Below are positions 10,636 to 19,079 of a DNA stretch of 64,000 nucleotides, piece by piece. The position numbers and the translations under genes are program-made. The notes beneath the pieces were generated by a model. The model saw only the letters and a list, made by a program, of their open reading frames with translations. It was not told the DNA's origin and made no database searches. Source of the stretch: Streptomyces griseoluteus (lineage in GTDB: Bacteria > Actinomycetota > Actinomycetes > Streptomycetales > Streptomycetaceae); NCBI GenBank assembly GCA_000717735.1, contig JOBE01000015.1, positions 62,001 through 126,000 on the forward strand, written 5' to 3'. The stretch's first letter is position 1; each line of letters opens with the position of its first letter.

Positions 10636-12360
10636 TTGTTCTTCCAGCGTTCCAAGCGTGCCCGTCGCATCGCCGCGTGCACCGCTCTCGCCCTCTCCAC
10701 GGGCATGCTCCTCGCCGGCACCGCGTCCGCCGACACGCCGGCACCGCGCCCGGCCGTGGAGAAGCCGGCTCCGGCCGGTACCGCACTTCCCAAGCTGGCC
10801 GTGCCGAAGGTGGACGGCTCCCGTTCCGCCGGGATCGCCGGCGCCACGGAGGCCGGCAGCGCGCCGCGCTCCGACGTCGACGGTGACGGCCACAGCGACA
10901 TCCTGTGGCGCGGTTACGACGGGGAGGTCTACTCCGCTCCGACGAGCGGTATCGACGGCTCCGTGGTGTACCGGAACGACGGCGCGTCCGAGTTCGTCAA
11001 GGACATCGTCCCGATCGGCGACCAGGACAAGAACGGCACTCGCCCCGAGGTCCTGATGCTGTCCACCAACGGCAAGGTGACCCTGTACGGGGACACCTCC
11101 GAGTCGCACGGCGACTTCCGCTGGGGCGCCTCCGGCTGGCAGATCTACAACAAGGTCTTCTCGCCCGGCGACATCAGCGGTGACGGCCGTCCGGACGTGC
11201 TCGCCCGCACGCCCGGCGGCGAGCTGTGGGTCTACGTCTCCACCGGTACGTACAACGCGCCGTTCCACGCCCGTCAGAAGGTCGGCAACGGCTGGCACGT
11301 CTACGACCAGCTCATCGGTCTGGGTGACAGCGACGGCGACGGCAAGGGCGACTTCCTCGCCCGTACGCCCGGCGGCGTCCTCTTCTACTACGGCAGCACC
11401 GGCAGCCCGTACTCGGTGAAGCCCCGTAAGGAAGTCGGCCGCGGCTGGGACATCTTCAACCAGATCGTCGGCATCGACGACGACAACGGCAATGGCATCG
11501 GCGATGTCCGCGCGCGCGATGCCGCCGGCACGATGTGGATCTACTACGGCAAGGGCAACGGCCACTTCACGGCCCGCCAGCAGGACAGCGCCCGCGGCGC
11601 CTGGGACTTCGTTCCGCAGATGGGCGGCGCGGGCAACGTCCCGGCACACGGCAAGGAGGGCATGCTCGCCCGGGACAAGGCCGGAACGATGTTCTGGTAC
11701 TACCCGACGGGCACCGGCAAGCTGACCCCCCGCCAGCAGCTCGGCGACACCGGCATGGCCGCCGGCCTCAACCTCACCGAGGTCAACTCCCTCGGTCCGG
11801 ACGGGATCTCCGACACCCTGGTCAACTACGACGGTCACCTCTACGGCGACGCCGACTTCGGCGGCGGCTGGAGCGCCATCAACCTGATCGCGGGCCCCGG
11901 CGACCTGAACAACGACGGCACCGGTGACTTCGTCGCCCGTGACCGCTCGGGCGTGCTGTGGCTGTACCGGACCAACTACAACGGCACCGCGCTCCACGCC
12001 CGCGTCAAGATCGGCGGCGGCTGGGGCGCGTACGACCGGATCGTCGGTTCCGGCGACCTCAGCGGCGACGGTCTGAACGACCTGGTGGCGCGCGCCAAGG
12101 ACGGCAACCTGTACCTGTACCAGGGCACCGGTCAGGCGGGTTACCCGTTCAAGGCCCGCGTGAAGATCGGCGGCGGCTGGAACGCGTACCCGAAGATCGT
12201 CGCCCCCGGTGACATCACGGGTGACGGCAAGGCGGACCTGCTCGCGGTGAACTCGGGCGGCGAGCTGTTCCGCTACACGGGCCGCGGCGAGGCGGGCTGG
12301 GTGTTCAAGTCCCGCGCCTCCATCGGCACCGGCTACCAGACCTACAACGGTCTCTACTAG
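10636..12360 (+). CDS. Secreted VCBS/FG-GAP repeat beta-propeller protein
   Basis: Exported protein of 574 residues if the TTG at 10636 is the start: GGGGGGGA lies 5 bp before it and the product begins with a textbook signal peptide (KRAR basic part, hydrophobic core, ASA cleavage). An ATG-type start at 10513 would add 41 residues ahead of the signal peptide. The body holds about seven repeats of the form GDxxGDGxxDxLARxxxGxLWxY (for example GDISGDGRPDVLARTPGGEL), the calcium-binding FG-GAP/VCBS propeller pattern. Function is unknown; such proteins bind ligands or carbohydrates. A paralogue lies at 31593-33785. A TAGAAT at 10487-10492 may be a -10 box. Confidence 0.88.
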   Translation: MFFQRSKRARRIAACTALALSTGMLLAGTASADTPAPRPAVEKPAPAGTALPKLAVPKVDGSRSAGIAGATEAGSAPRSDVDGDGHSDILWRGYDGEVYSAPTSGIDGSVVYRNDGASEFVKDIVPIGDQDKNGTRPEVLMLSTNGKVTLYGDTSESHGDFRWGASGWQIYNKVFSPGDISGDGRPDVLARTPGGELWVYVSTGTYNAPFHARQKVGNGWHVYDQLIGLGDSDGDGKGDFLARTPGGVLFYYGSTGSPYSVKPRKEVGRGWDIFNQIVGIDDDNGNGIGDVRARDAAGTMWIYYGKGNGHFTARQQDSARGAWDFVPQMGGAGNVPAHGKEGMLARDKAGTMFWYYPTGTGKLTPRQQLGDTGMAAGLNLTEVNSLGPDGISDTLVNYDGHLYGDADFGGGWSAINLIAGPGDLNNDGTGDFVARDRSGVLWLYRTNYNGTALHARVKIGGGWGAYDRIVGSGDLSGDGLNDLVARAKDGNLYLYQGTGQAGYPFKARVKIGGGWNAYPKIVAPGDITGDGKADLLAVNSGGELFRYTGRGEAGWVFKSRASIGTGYQTYNGLY

Positions 12361-12382
12361 TCGTACCGCGCAGTGCGCAGGG

Positions 12383-12412
12383 CGCCCCGCACCGGAGATC
12401 CGGTGCGGGGCG
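12383..12412. terminator. Bidirectional terminator between VCBS gene and tam
   Basis: 13-bp perfect stem (CGCCCCGCACCGG and complement) around AGAT between convergent stops. Confidence 0.85.
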
Positions 12413-12422
12413 TCCGCGTGCG

Positions 12423-13256
12423 TCAGGCGCTTTTGCGTGCGAGGGCGAAGACGCGGCGGAAGGGGAACACCGTGCCGTGCGGGCCCGGTGGATAGGCCTC
12501 GCGGAGGAGGGCGCGGTACTGGCCGAGGAAGGCGTCGACGGCCTCCTGGTCGTCGCCCAGGGTGGTGAGGACGGGCCGCAGGGCGGTGCCCTTGACCCAG
12601 TCGAGGACGGGGTCCTCGCCCTGGAGCAGCTGGCAGTACGTGGTCTCCCAGACGTCCGTCTCGCAGCCGAGGTCGGTGAGGCGGGTGAGGTAGTCGGCGG
12701 CGTCGAGGATGTGGACGAAGCGGCGGCCCTGGTCGCCGACGCGGGCGCGCCATTCGGGGGTCTCGCAGAGTTGGCCGAGCAGGGCGTGGCTGGGCGAGGT
12801 GAAGTTGCCGGGGACCTGGAAGGCCAGGGTGCCGCCCGGATGGAGTCCGTCGATCCAGCGGGCGAAGGACTCGGGGTGGTTGGGCACCCACTGGAGGGCC
12901 GCGTTGGAGACGATCAGGTCGTAGGGCTCGGTGGGTGTCCAGTGGGCGGCGTCGGCGGCCCTGAAGTCGATCCAGCCGCCGCCCCGGGTGGTGCCCGACC
13001 AGTCCTTCTCGGCGCGCTCCAGCATGTCGGGCGAGAGGTCGAAGCCGGTGATGTGGGCGTCGGGCCAGCGGTCGGCGAGGAGGGCCGTCACGTTGCCGGG
13101 ACCGCAGCCGAGGTCGGCGATGCGGGCGGGCCGGCCCTGGGCGGGAAGGCGCGGTATTCGGGCGAGCAGGTCGAGGAACGGGCGGGTGCGGTGGCCGGAG
13201 TGCCGGAGGTACTGCTGCGGGTCCCACGTGGGTGCGGCGGATTCAACAGAATGCAT
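12423..13256 (-). CDS. tam: Trans-aconitate 2-methyltransferase
   Basis: SAM-dependent methylation of trans-aconitate, a toxic by-product that inhibits aconitase. The 277-residue protein has motif I ADLGCGPGNVTALLADRWP, the Tam-type N terminus WDPQQYLRHSGHRTRPFLDLLARIP (first part), and QWVPNHPE. The ATG at 13256 has AAGGGGC upstream; an in-frame start 66 bp earlier would run through the operators. It is divergent from a MarR regulator, the arrangement known from S. coelicolor tam-tamR. Confidence 0.93.
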   Translation of the reverse strand: MHSVESAAPTWDPQQYLRHSGHRTRPFLDLLARIPRLPAQGRPARIADLGCGPGNVTALLADRWPDAHITGFDLSPDMLERAEKDWSGTTRGGGWIDFRAADAAHWTPTEPYDLIVSNAALQWVPNHPESFARWIDGLHPGGTLAFQVPGNFTSPSHALLGQLCETPEWRARVGDQGRRFVHILDAADYLTRLTDLGCETDVWETTYCQLLQGEDPVLDWVKGTALRPVLTTLGDDQEAVDAFLGQYRALLREAYPPGPHGTVFPFRRVFALARKSA

Positions 13257-13338
13257 GTTCGAAGCCCCTTGCTGGACTGAATGGCCGAAACGGAACGAGT
13301 TCCGGCCGGGTCCCTTCCCCATAGTCCAGCGGAATATA

Positions 13339-13381
13339 TCTTGAGGCCAAGACGCTTGAGATCAAGATACTTGAACCCAAG
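13339..13381. promoter_or_regulatory. Three evenly spaced TamR-type operators
   Basis: Three palindromes lie side by side in the tam-tamR intergenic region: TCTTGAGGCCAAGA (13339-13352), CTTGAGATCAAG (13355-13366) and CTTGAACCCAAG (13370-13381). Their centres are exactly 15 bp apart. The CTTG-N4-CAAG core is a MarR-family site, and TamR of S. coelicolor is known to bind the equivalent region and to release it with trans-aconitate or citrate. Confidence 0.82.
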
Positions 13382-13417
13382 AGACTTTATGTCAACAGAC
13401 CCTCTACACTGATCGTC

Positions 13418-13915
13418 ATGGAGGACGAGGTCGACCGACTGGTCGCAGCATGGCGCCGCGAGCGCCCCGACCTCGACGTGGAACCGCTCGAGGTGCTCAG
13501 CCGCGTCTCACGGCTCGCCCGTCACCTCGACCGCGCCCGTCGGCTCGCCTTCTCCGAGCACCAGCTGGAGCCCTGGGAGTTCGACGTCCTCACCTCCCTG
13601 CGCCGGGCCGGCGCGCCCTACCAGCTCTCCCCTGGCCAGCTCCTGACGCAGACCCTGGTCACCTCCGGCACCATGACCAACCGCATCGACCGGCTCACCA
13701 AGAAGGGCCTCGTCGAGCGGCTCCCCGATCCCAGCGACCGGCGCGGCGTCCTCGTCCGGCTCACCCCCGAGGGACGCGACCGCGCCGACGAGGCACTCGC
13801 CGGACTCCTCGCCCAGGAGCGCGCCATCCTGGCCCAGCTCTCCCGCGGTCAGCGCGGCGAACTGGCCGCGCTGCTACGCCGGCTGACCGCCCCGTTCGAC
13901 AACCTCCCCGGCTAG
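13418..13915 (+). CDS. tamR: MarR-family regulator TamR
   Basis: 165 residues, winged-helix MarR fold: N-terminal dimer helix, recognition region SPGQLLTQTLVTSGTMTNRIDRLTKKGLVER and wing DPSDRRGVLVRLT. The homologue responds to aconitate-type tricarboxylates. No Shine-Dalgarno sequence; TACACT at 13405-13410 sits 7 bp before the ATG, so the transcript is probably leaderless. The third operator lies over the -35 zone, consistent with autorepression. The 3' end overlaps the convergent LuxR gene by 42 bp. Confidence 0.9.
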   Translation: MEDEVDRLVAAWRRERPDLDVEPLEVLSRVSRLARHLDRARRLAFSEHQLEPWEFDVLTSLRRAGAPYQLSPGQLLTQTLVTSGTMTNRIDRLTKKGLVERLPDPSDRRGVLVRLTPEGRDRADEALAGLLAQERAILAQLSRGQRGELAALLRRLTAPFDNLPG

Positions 13916-14656
13916 CGGGAGCCCGGACACCGGCTCCGCCGGTCCCACGCCCGCCCTCCGGGCCAGCGCCACCGCCGCCAGGGTCGAGTGCACGCCCAGC
14001 TTGCCGAGCACGTTCTGCATGTGCGTACGGACGGTGTGCGGGGACAGGAAGAGACGCTCGGCCACCGCCTTGCGGCCCAGGCCCGCGACCATGCAGCGCA
14101 GCACCTCCCGCTCGCGCGGCGTCAGCGACTCCACAAGGCGTTCGCTGTCCGTCCGGTGCTTGCGGGCCGCCGTCAGCTCCCGCAGCACGCCGGTGAGCAG
14201 CGCGGGCGGCAGATGCGTCTCGTCCCGCAGCACCCCGCGGACCACTGCGAGGAGCCGCTGGAGCGAGCAGTCCTTCGCCACCCAGCCGGCCGCCCCGGCC
14301 TGGAGGGCGAGCGCGGCCCGCCGCGGGTCGTCCTTCTCGGCGAGGACGACGGTACGGACCGCGGGCTGCGCCCTGCGCACCCCCGCCACCAGGGAGATCC
14401 CGTCGACGGCCGCCTCCGCGTCGTCCGGCACCGCGCGGGCCGCGGCCGCTCCGGGGGGCCCCGCGCCCAGTTCGGCGTCGACGAGCATCACGTCGAACCT
14501 GCGGCCCTCCGCCGCACCGCGTTCCAGGCAGCGCAGGGCGGCCGGGCCGCTTCCCGCAGCCGCGACGTCGACGTCGGGCTCGGCCGCGAGCGCGGCGGCC
14601 AGCGATTCGGCGAAGACGCGGTGGTCGTCCACCACCAGGACACGGATACGTGCCAC
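13874..14656 (-). CDS. LuxR-family (NarL/FixJ-type) response regulator, orphan
   Basis: 260 residues: receiver domain RVLVVDDHRVFAESL with phosphoacceptor Asp60 (MLVDAEL) and the conserved Lys of GWVAKD, then a C-terminal LuxR helix-turn-helix LTPREREVLRCMVAGLGRKAVAERL. An extra Gly/Ala-rich stretch of about 20 residues follows Asp60. GTG at 14656 is chosen because GGGGGTG lies just upstream; a GTG two codons earlier is possible. No sensor kinase is nearby. The last 42 bp overlap tamR on the opposite strand. Confidence 0.85.
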   Translation of the reverse strand: MARIRVLVVDDHRVFAESLAAALAAEPDVDVAAAGSGPAALRCLERGAAEGRRFDVMLVDAELGAGPPGAAAARAVPDDAEAAVDGISLVAGVRRAQPAVRTVVLAEKDDPRRAALALQAGAAGWVAKDCSLQRLLAVVRGVLRDETHLPPALLTGVLRELTAARKHRTDSERLVESLTPREREVLRCMVAGLGRKAVAERLFLSPHTVRTHMQNVLGKLGVHSTLAAVALARRAGVGPAEPVSGLPLAGEVVERGGQPA

Positions 14657-14796
14657 GGACACCCCCAAGTGTCGAGGAACGGACCGACGCGGGCACGGCG
14701 CCGGGGGCGGGTCCGTCACGCGCACGACCGCCGCCGTGCGTTGACTACCCCGCTTCCGGCGCCGTACCCGACCGGGTCTCGCACCCTGAACAGCAC

Positions 14797-14852
14797 CGGC
14801 CCCCACCGGCGCTGCCCCACACAGTAGGGGCGGGGCAGCTCGGTGGGGGCCG
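14797..14852 (-). terminator. Terminator of the gal operon
   Basis: Long stem made of CGGCCCCCACCG and GCTGCCCC paired with their complements (GGGGCAGC, CGGTGGGGGCCG), 53 bp after the galK stop. It also insulates the LuxR promoter region. The rest of the 248-bp gap (14657-14904) shows no gene. Confidence 0.75.
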
Positions 14853-14904
14853 ATTCGCGGAACTGTCCGAAGTCGTCCGGGCGTGTGGGGCGTGAAGCCG
14901 GCGC

Positions 14905-16044
14905 TCAGACCCGGCGCGCACCCGCCGAGGGCACGGCGGGGAAGACCCCGGGGGCCGCGTACCCGGCCTCGGCGAAGGCCCTGCCGACGGCGGCGGCGAC
15001 CGCGTCCGCCCGGTCGGTGTCGACGAGGACGACGGCCGAGCCGCCGAAGCCGCCGCCGGTCATCCGGGCTCCGAGCGCCCCGGCGGCGTTCGCCGTCTCG
15101 ACCACGAGGTCCAGTTCGGGGCAGGAGACCCGCAGGTCGTCACGGAGGGAGGCGTGGCCCTCCGTGAGGACCGGGCCGACGGCCCGGGTGTCCCCGGCGT
15201 CGAGCAGGGCGATGGTCCGTTCCACGCGCGCGTTGTCGGTGACGACGTGCCGGACGTAGCGCAGAACCGTCTCGTCGCCCAGGCGTCCGAGCGTTTCGGG
15301 AAGATGCACGGCGCTCACATCGCGCAGGGCCTTCACACCGAGCGCCCGCGCACCGGCTTCACAACCGGCGCGCCGCTCGGCGTACGCGCCGTCCCCGAGC
15401 GCGTGCTTCACGCGGGTGTCGACGACGAGGAGCCGCAGCCCCTCGGCGGCCAGGTCGAACGGGACCTGACGGTACGAGAGGTCCCGGGTGTCCAGATGGA
15501 GGGCATGGCCCTCCTCGGCGCAGGCGGAGGCCATCTGGTCCATGACCCCGCAGGGGACGCCGACGAAGGCGTTCTCTGCGCGCTGGGCGATCCTGGCGAG
15601 TTCGGGCCGGGTGAGTCCGAGGCCGAACAGCTCGTTCAGGGCGAGCGCCGTGACGACTTCGAGGGCAGCGGAGGAGGAGAGTCCGGCGCCGGTCGGCACG
15701 GTCGAGGTGAGGTGGACGTCCGCGCCGGTGACCGGGTGGCCTGCCTCCCGCAGGGCCCAGACGACCCCGGCGGGGTAGGCCGCCCAGCCGCCGCCGGAGA
15801 GCGGTTCGAGGGCGTCGGCCGCCAGCTGGACGATGCCGCCGTCGATGTCGGCGGAGTGCAGGCGCAGCACGTTGTCGTCGCGGCGGGAGACGGCGGCGAC
15901 GGTGGTGTGCGGCAGGGCGAGCGGCAGGACGAAGCCGTCGTTGAAGTCGGTGTACTCGCCGATCAGGTTGACCCGCCCGGGGGCGGCCCAGACACCGTCG
16001 GGGGCGGCGCCGTACAGCGCCTCGAAGTCGGCGGCGACGCTCAT
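14905..16044 (-). CDS. galK: Galactokinase
   Basis: Phosphorylates galactose at C1, first step of the Leloir pathway. 379 residues with the galactokinase signature GRVNLIGEYTDFNDG near the N terminus, the GHMP ATP-loop PTGAGLSSSAALEV, and the C-terminal MTGGGFGGSAV motif. AGGAGGAAGG precedes the ATG. The start overlaps the galE stop (ATGA), so it is the last gene of galT-galE-galK and translationally coupled. Confidence 0.96.
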   Translation of the reverse strand: MSVAADFEALYGAAPDGVWAAPGRVNLIGEYTDFNDGFVLPLALPHTTVAAVSRRDDNVLRLHSADIDGGIVQLAADALEPLSGGGWAAYPAGVVWALREAGHPVTGADVHLTSTVPTGAGLSSSAALEVVTALALNELFGLGLTRPELARIAQRAENAFVGVPCGVMDQMASACAEEGHALHLDTRDLSYRQVPFDLAAEGLRLLVVDTRVKHALGDGAYAERRAGCEAGARALGVKALRDVSAVHLPETLGRLGDETVLRYVRHVVTDNARVERTIALLDAGDTRAVGPVLTEGHASLRDDLRVSCPELDLVVETANAAGALGARMTGGGFGGSAVVLVDTDRADAVAAAVGRAFAEAGYAAPGVFPAVPSAGARRV

Positions 16045-17027
16045 GCGCCTTCCTCCTGACCGAGACGGGCGAAGGCCCAGGCGTCGGCGACCACGGCCCC
16101 CAGGTCGGGACGGGACGGCGTCCAGCCGAGCCGCTCGCGGGCGGTGTCGGCGGAGGCGACCAGGACGGCCGGGTCGCCGGGGCGGCGGGCGGCGGTGATC
16201 TCGGGGATCGGGTGGCCGGTGACCTGCCGTACGGTCTCGACGACCTCGCGGACGGAGAAGCCGCTGCCGTTGCCCAGGTTGCAGACGAGGTGCTCGCCGG
16301 CCGGCACGGCGTCCCGGCCCATGGCGTCGAGCGCGAGCAGATGGGCCTCGGCGAGGTCGGCGACGTGGATGTAGTCGCGGACACAGGTGCCGTCCGGCGT
16401 CGGGTAGTCCTCGCCGTACACGGAGATCGCCTCGCGGCGGCCCTGGGCGACCTGGAGGACGAGCGGGATCAGGTGCGACTCGGGCTCGTGGCGCTCGCCG
16501 AGCGAGCCGTACGCCCCGGCGACGTTGAAGTAGCGCAGCGAGACGGCGGCCAGGCCGTGGGCGGCGCACTCGCCGCCGATCATGTGGTCGACGGCCAGTT
16601 TGCTCGCCCCGTAGGGGCTGGTGGGGGCGGTCGGCGCGGACTCGGTGATCGGCACGGTCGCCGGCTCGCCGTAGGTGGCGGCGGTGGAGGAGAACACCAG
16701 CTTGCGCACGCCCGCCGCGCGCAGGGCGGCGAGCAGGGCCATGGTGCCGCCGACGTTGTTGTCCCAGTACTTCTCGGGCTTGGCGACGGATTCGCCGACC
16801 TGGGAGAAGGCGGCGAAGTGCAGGACGCCGTCGTAGGAGCCGTCCAGCCACTTCGCGGCGTCCTGGACGCGGCCCTCGATGAACTCGGCGCCGTCGGGGA
16901 CGGCTTCGGCGAAGCCGGTGGAGAGGTCGTCGAGGACGGTGACGCGGTCGCCCCGTTCCAGGAGGTGGGCGGCGACGACGCTGCCCACGTATCCGGCTCC
17001 GCCGGTCACCAGATACCTCTGTGTCAT
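16041..17027 (-). CDS. galE: UDP-glucose 4-epimerase
   Basis: Interconverts UDP-galactose and UDP-glucose with bound NAD. 328 residues; extended SDR fold with GGAGYVG near residue 10, catalytic SSTAATYG and the YGASK Tyr/Lys pair, and YFNVAGA. Middle gene of the operon: its ATG overlaps the galT stop and its stop overlaps the galK start, each by ATGA. Confidence 0.96.
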   Translation of the reverse strand: MTQRYLVTGGAGYVGSVVAAHLLERGDRVTVLDDLSTGFAEAVPDGAEFIEGRVQDAAKWLDGSYDGVLHFAAFSQVGESVAKPEKYWDNNVGGTMALLAALRAAGVRKLVFSSTAATYGEPATVPITESAPTAPTSPYGASKLAVDHMIGGECAAHGLAAVSLRYFNVAGAYGSLGERHEPESHLIPLVLQVAQGRREAISVYGEDYPTPDGTCVRDYIHVADLAEAHLLALDAMGRDAVPAGEHLVCNLGNGSGFSVREVVETVRQVTGHPIPEITAARRPGDPAVLVASADTARERLGWTPSRPDLGAVVADAWAFARLGQEEGA

Positions 17028-18067
17028 GCGCTTGCCACCTCTCGGAGTCGTCGGGCCGCGTCCTCCGGCCGTACGTCGTTCATGAACGCGCCCATGCCGG
17101 ACTCGGTGCCCGCGAGGTACTTCAGCTTGCCGGAGGCCCGTCGGACGGTGAAGAGCTCCAGGTGCAGTCCGAAGTCCTCCCGCCGCGCGTCCGTGAACGG
17201 CGCCTGGTGCCAGGCGGAGATGTAGGGCGTCGGCGGCTCGTCCGGGCCGAAGATCCGGTCGAAGCGCCTCAAGAGTTCCAGGTAGACCTGTGCGAACTCT
17301 GTGCGCGCCGCGCCGTCGAGGGCGAGGAGGTCGGGCACCCGGTGCTTGGGGTGGAGGTGCACCTCGTACGGCCAGTGGGCGGCGTACGGGACGAAGGCGA
17401 TCCAGTGCTCGGTCTCCAGGACCACCCGTTCGCCATCGGCGCGTTCGCGGGCGACGACGTCGTCGAAGAGGTTCCGGCCGGTCTCGGCGCGGTGTTCGTC
17501 GATGCGGCGGCGCATGGCGGCCGTGCGGGGGGCGACGTACGGGAAGGCGTAGATCTGGCCGTGCGCGTGCGGCAGGGTCACGCCGATCTCCTGGCCCCGG
17601 TTCTCGAAGCAGTAGACCTGTTCGACGCCGGGGAGGGCGGAGAGGGTGGCGGTGCGGTCGGTCCAGGCGTCGAGGACGAGGGCGACCCGCTCCTCGGTGA
17701 GGTCGGCGAAGGAGGCGGTGTGGTCGTCGGTGAAGCAGACGACCTCGCAGCGGCCGACGCCGCCGGAGAGGGACGGGAAGCGGTTCTCGAAGACCACCAC
17801 CTCGTAGCTCTCCTCGGGGACCTCGCTCTCGCGTCCGTCCCGGGAGGGGCAGAGCGGGCAGGCGTCGGCCGGCGGGAGGTAGGTGCGCGCCTGCCGGTGC
17901 GAGGCGACGGCGACGTTGTCGCCGGTGAGGGCGTCGCGCCGGATCTCGGAGCGGGAGACGACGGGGGTGAGGGGGCGCGGGTCGACGGCGGTGCGGACGG
18001 TGTCGTCGCCGCTGTCGTAGTAGATCAGCTCGCGCCCGTCGGCGAGCGTGGCGACGGTCTTCTTCAC
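17024..18067 (-). CDS. galT: Galactose-1-phosphate uridylyltransferase
   Basis: Exchanges UMP between UDP-glucose and galactose 1-phosphate. 347 residues; zinc-type CPLC motif near residue 80 and the active-site HxH in LPHAHGQIYAFPY. GTG at 18067 is chosen because GGAGGG precedes it; the frame is open 48 bp further. First gene of the operon, reading from the region with the gal operator. Confidence 0.95.
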   Translation of the reverse strand: MKKTVATLADGRELIYYDSGDDTVRTAVDPRPLTPVVSRSEIRRDALTGDNVAVASHRQARTYLPPADACPLCPSRDGRESEVPEESYEVVVFENRFPSLSGGVGRCEVVCFTDDHTASFADLTEERVALVLDAWTDRTATLSALPGVEQVYCFENRGQEIGVTLPHAHGQIYAFPYVAPRTAAMRRRIDEHRAETGRNLFDDVVARERADGERVVLETEHWIAFVPYAAHWPYEVHLHPKHRVPDLLALDGAARTEFAQVYLELLRRFDRIFGPDEPPTPYISAWHQAPFTDARREDFGLHLELFTVRRASGKLKYLAGTESGMGAFMNDVRPEDAARRLREVASA

Positions 18068-18107
18068 GGGGGTGCCCTCCGGCGAGATCAAACAGAACCA
18101 CGCACAA

Positions 18108-18120
18108 GGAATCACATTCC
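18108..18120. promoter_or_regulatory. Candidate gal operator upstream of galT
   Basis: Perfect inverted repeat GGAAT-GTG-ATTCC on the galT strand, 41 bp upstream of the GTG. It contains TGTGAT, the hexamer reported (from memory) as the operator element of the Streptomyces galP1 promoter. TTGACG at 18129-18134 on the same strand may be a -35 box; no convincing -10 was identified. Confidence 0.5.
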
Positions 18121-18140
18121 AACATGAGCGTCAACGCCGA

Positions 18141-18169
18141 AGCCGGGCCCCGCACCGCGGGGCCCGGCT
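18141..18169 (-). terminator. Terminator after the degenerate response-regulator gene
   Basis: Perfect 12-bp stem AGCCGGGCCCCG and complement, loop CACCG, 10 bp past the stop at 18179. Separates that gene from the gal promoter. Confidence 0.8.
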
Positions 18170-18178
18170 GAACCCACC

Positions 18179-18862
18179 TCAGCGGGCTCCCCGCTGCTGC
18201 GGCACCGCCCGGTCGAGCAGCCCCGTACGGGCCGCGAGGGCCGCCGCCTCCAGGCGCGACCCGACGCCCAGCTTCATCAGGACCCGCTGCACATGCGTCC
18301 GCGCCGTGCTCGACGCGATCCCCATCCCCGCCGCGATCAGCCGGGTGTCCTCCCCCTCCGCGACCCGGACGAGGACCTCCACCTCCCGCTGCGTGAGCAG
18401 CCGCAGCAGCCGCTGCCCCTCGTCGTCCGGCTGCGCCGACGGGTGCAGCAGCTCCGCGAAGGCCGCCTGGAGCAGCTGGGGCGCCACCGCCGACTCCCCC
18501 GCCCTCGCCTTCACCAGGGCGCGCTCCACGCCCTCGATGCGCTCGTCCTGCCGGACGTACCCCGAGGCGCCGGCCGCGAACGCCGCCGCGATCCCGCGCG
18601 GCGAGGGCACAGGACCCAGCACCACGACCGCCACCTGCGGCCGCTCCCGCTTGATCCGCACGACCACGTCGAAGGCCCCCGGCTCGGCCGGAGCCGCCGT
18701 CCCGAGCAGACAGACCTCCGGCGCCCGGCTCACCACCAGCTCAGCCGCCCCCGCCACCGGCGCGGCCGCCGCGAGCACCCGGTGCCCGCGCAGCTTCAGC
18801 GCCGAGGCGAGCGCCTCCGCGAGCAGGCGGTGGTCGTCCACCACCACCAGGCGTACGCCCAT
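18179..18862 (-). CDS. Atypical LuxR-type response regulator lacking phosphorylation residues
   Basis: 227 residues. The receiver-like N terminus keeps the acidic pair (VVVDDH, residues 9-10) but Gly54 stands where the phosphoacceptor Asp belongs (CLLGTAAP), Gly83 replaces the switch Thr/Ser (VVLGPV), and Gln105 sits at the conserved Lys position (GYVRQD). The LuxR helix-turn-helix LTQREVEVLVRVAEG..LIAAGMGIASSTARTHV is intact. It should act without phosphorylation, perhaps by ligand binding (inference). ATG at 18862 follows GGGGGAAG. No kinase is adjacent. Its domain layout resembles the product of 13874-14656. Confidence 0.85.
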   Translation of the reverse strand: MGVRLVVVDDHRLLAEALASALKLRGHRVLAAAAPVAGAAELVVSRAPEVCLLGTAAPAEPGAFDVVVRIKRERPQVAVVVLGPVPSPRGIAAAFAAGASGYVRQDERIEGVERALVKARAGESAVAPQLLQAAFAELLHPSAQPDDEGQRLLRLLTQREVEVLVRVAEGEDTRLIAAGMGIASSTARTHVQRVLMKLGVGSRLEAAALAARTGLLDRAVPQQRGAR

Positions 18863-19025
18863 CCCGCTCTTCCCCCTTCTCCGCGCCCGCCGTCCCCCGG
18901 CACGCCTGACCCGGCAAGGTACACGCTCCCCCGCCCCGCATCGCCCCAATCGCGTCGCCATGTCGACGAATCGTCACCTCACCCGCCGTCACATCACCCT
19001 CACGGGTGGCCTCGTGGCAGACAGG

Positions 19026-19059
19026 AGCGGGCCCCTCCGGATTTCCGGAGGGGCCCGCT
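19026..19059 (-). terminator. Terminator of the propeller-paralogue operon
   Basis: Perfect 15-bp stem AGCGGGCCCCTCCGG and complement around ATTT, 20 bp beyond the stop at 19080. The stretch 18863-19079 otherwise holds no gene. Confidence 0.85.
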
Positions 19060-19079
19060 ACCTGATCCTGCCCGAGGGC

